From Acanthaster planci (taxonomy: Eukaryota > Echinodermata > Asteroidea > Valvatida > Acanthasteridae): a stretch of DNA of 64,000 nt. The DNA lies in NCBI RefSeq assembly GCF_001949145.1, contig NW_019091536.1, positions 1,056,060-1,120,059 on the forward strand, written 5' to 3'. Shown here piece by piece: positions 61,312 through 64,000 of the stretch (its first letter is position 1; each line of letters opens with the position of its first letter). The notes beneath the pieces are model-generated. The model was not told where the DNA came from. It did not search any database and was given only the letters and a program-made list of their open reading frames with translations. The translations under genes were made by a program, and so were the position numbers.

Positions 61312-64000
61312 GTAAGTTTTGTTCATTGGTTTGATGATGCATGTAACTGATTCTGAGGCATTGCTGAGAATATTTCTGTGAACATTCATGTCACTTTCCC
61401 AAACTGTGTCATACATAAGAATGATGCAGGGTACCAGTACTTCCATTATGGGTCTGCATGTAAACCATGCCTGGCCTCTTGCTTTGAATGTGCTTTGAAC
61501 AAACTGACCTTCAGTGGAATTGAGCAGTCCGTACATGTATTTTACATGTATGTTAAGGCCTACATTGCTTGGCATTTCAATTCATTCTTCAAATCAGAAT
61601 CCATATCTAACCCTGGTCAACTACATGCACATGCATATTTTTGAAAAGGTGACATCGAGCTGATTAGACCAAAGCAAACCCAGTAGAATTCTCCCCCCCC
61701 AGATCTCAATTACAAGTCACTGAAATTGTTTACACAACTTTGGCCTGAAAGGAATTCTGTATTCCTACTTGGCTTGATGATGTTACTCAAATGTCAGCTA
61801 ATGTTTACAGTTTCTCTGTGCTTTCTTTGTGTGTTTGTGTCATCATTGGACCCCAGAAAATGTCACGGAGCAAGTCCTCCCCCACAAAAAAAATTACAAA
61901 TTCTACATGTTGTTTATGCAACAGTGGAGACATTTTTGCCTTTTGTATGGAGTCATGCACACATTCCCCTTAAGTACTGGATACAGTGATGTATATTCAA
62001 GGTTAATAGTTGAATTTTTCATGCCCCTGGAGTTTATAATGTATGCACTGTCACAATTTCCAGAAGGCATCTTTCATCAATCAACCAAACATTTTCAATT
62101 TCATGATAATATGTGTATATGTATATTTTGAATTTCATCAAAACATTGGAAATTCAAACTGTAAGGTTTACTAAGTATTTTGAATTGCATCTCAGAATAA
62201 AAGAAATTTCTAATAATCTTCAAGTTATTTCAAGCTACTTTTAAGGCTGGTATTAATTCATTAGTTTTGGTCACCTTCTGGGACCTTAAGACCTGCCTCC
62301 TGTCTTAGTTCCATGTTGGGTTTCAATCTTTTTGTCCTTGTTTTGCTCTGCAATTCAATTTTGTTCTATGAGTCAAATATTGCCACATGGCCAACATCAT
62401 CCAAACTCTCAATTCCAAATGTCTAGACTTAATCCCACAATATAAGCCTTGAGGCTGATTCTTAAAAATGTTGTTTTACAGTACTTTTCATTAAAACAAA
62501 CTGAGTTTGGTGTCCTGGTGAAAATACAATGAAAATTCTTAGTGACAAAACTTCATGTACAAGATACATGTAAATGCCCATGATGCAAGATTCTTCAAAG
62601 TCATGGATTCAGGTGACTTGCAACTGATATTGCATGTACAATGTATTATTTTGTAAAGGTTTCCTGAGTATTCCCAAGTGCAGAACAGCTCGCATCATTT
62701 GTACATGTAATTTTTTGTATGGTTACATGTACAAACAGTGAATTCTTAAACATACATGTACATGTACGTTGTAGCTTCTTGTTACAACTCTCTGTGCAAA
62801 CACAAAATTACATATAGCGTTGTCCTCCTCCCAGAAATCCATCAATTTAAGAAATCAGGTCGTCTCAAGTTCCAGGACAGTGTATAGTCCATGTATCCAT
62901 GAAGGATAACTCTTGGTTCAGCGAGTGTATTCTCAGGGTGTTTGTGCAGGGTATTTTTAAGAAGTGCCAACATGCAGAGGACCTTTTCGTCCTGACGTAC
63001 ATGTAACTGAAGGAAACTCAACCCTCTTGGAGATCAAGAGGCTGGTATGTTTGTCCATGATTCTCTGGGGCATCAGTGGGATCAACCCATTCTTGGTGGG
63101 AGAGCCTCTCCTGCCTTAAGGGCAGGGTTATCTGCATACCACAGAAGGCTAGTATAGAAACTTGAGCTCTCCAACTGAGGCCCCCCAGGGGAGGTGTGAG
63201 CAATAGGATTTGTGTTGGGAAGAAAACCCAGACTGGCTAATTTTAGGCTCAGATTGAAAATGAATTATTTGCCCAGAGCAAGCTGTCCTTCCTTTGGACT
63301 TTTGGTTGAATTAAGGAAGTAAGTAAATTTATTTCCAAACATCCAATTGTACATAAGCCCGTTCAAGTGTAATCAGGGTAATGGAGAATATGTGGTAATA
63401 GTTACATGTAGGATCTGCTCAGCCAACTGTGCTTGATAATGGCATCTATTTCAAAATGCGTCCTGCATCATGTGGGAACTGTTGTTTGGAAAACCAAGTT
63501 GTACATGTACTGGGGGCACCCCATGCTCTGTTTCTAATGCTTCATTGTACTGTATTTTCCTGTCATTTGTAATACTTTTTCTGAGGGGGTGTTTCACCAG
63601 CCAACAGATAATCATATGCAGCACCCTAAGGCTGAATCATGACCGCACAAACAGAATGGACTTTAACAATCCCCTTCACATAGAACCAACAGGGGCTGAT
63701 CTAGATTTTCAAATCAACTGATATTGGCATATCTGAAATTGTCCAAAGTTCTTGGGGCCTAAGCATATGGAGGGGCTTACATGCATAACTGTTAGTTTGG
63801 CTTGGGGTGAAGTGTGTTCAATTTAAAATAAAAATAACAGCACGAATGCTGGATCTGAATTCACAATTTGGCATTCGTGCTGGCTTTTATGCCAACTGCT
63901 AAGTATGAAGTATTCCTATGTTTAATTTGTTTGCCTCCCAACTACAAGGGGTCTAAACCCTTTATAAGCGTTTTTCATCATTTTCACGAACATACAGAAT
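61312..64000. other. non-coding stretch to the right edge
   Basis: Probably an intron. One weak exon-like signal (acceptor CCTCCTCCCAG at 62833, open frame KSINLRNQVVSSSRTVYSPC to a stop near 62910) follows in phase 0 from 61311, but it is too weak to call. A hairpin lies at 63838-63882. Confidence 0.4.
63838..63882. repeat. short hairpin, 12-bp perfect stem
   Basis: CAGCACGAATGC (63838-63849) pairs with GCATTCGTGCTG (63871-63882) across 21 nt, in A/T-rich sequence. Confidence 0.55.

Overview
This window is intron-rich animal genomic DNA from a draft assembly, with three runs of N at 6631-6655, 25834-26175 and 53273-53883. The exon/intron style, tRNA-derived SINEs, short inverted-repeat transposons and a dispersed TACATGTA-type palindromic repeat suggest an invertebrate. 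A marine deuterostome such as an echinoderm is my best guess, but that is inference and not proven by the sequence.

Left half (1-35 kb): four tandem genes on the minus strand encode secreted glycoside hydrolase family 3 (GH3) enzymes of the beta-xylosidase type. Gene A is cut by the left edge and has only its first three coding exons here. Genes B, C and D are complete, each with ten coding exons that I reconstructed from splice sites and reading-frame phase; they give 753, 741 and 746 residues with no internal stop. Internal exon lengths and phases are almost identical among copies. A and B resemble each other, as do C and D, so the array looks like two older types that each duplicated. C and D also carry patches of near identity beside clearly diverged stretches inside the same exon, which suggests gene conversion. 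B has Phe in place of the conserved His of the GH3 Lys-His motif and uses a GC splice donor.

Middle (35-40.6 kb): non-coding sequence with two CpG-rich patches, which could hold promoters for gene D (leftward) and a rightward gene.

Right half (40.6-64 kb): mostly long introns dense in ATGTAC/TACATGTA repeats. A chain of short plus-strand exons with good splice sites (41629-41749, 47448-47505, 50027-50191, 50713-50745, then 57562-57659 and two 55-bp exons at 59350-59404 and 61257-61311) appears to belong to one or two genes I do not recognise. The first four are phase-compatible and encode a hydrophobic/proline-rich start, an acidic Ser-rich stretch and a basic tail. The two 55-bp exons have the same length and phase and could be mutually exclusive alternatives. 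Intergenic and intronic space holds a pair of tRNA-derived SINEs, several MITE-like inverted repeats, a piggyBac-like element interrupted by an assembly gap, and simple repeats.
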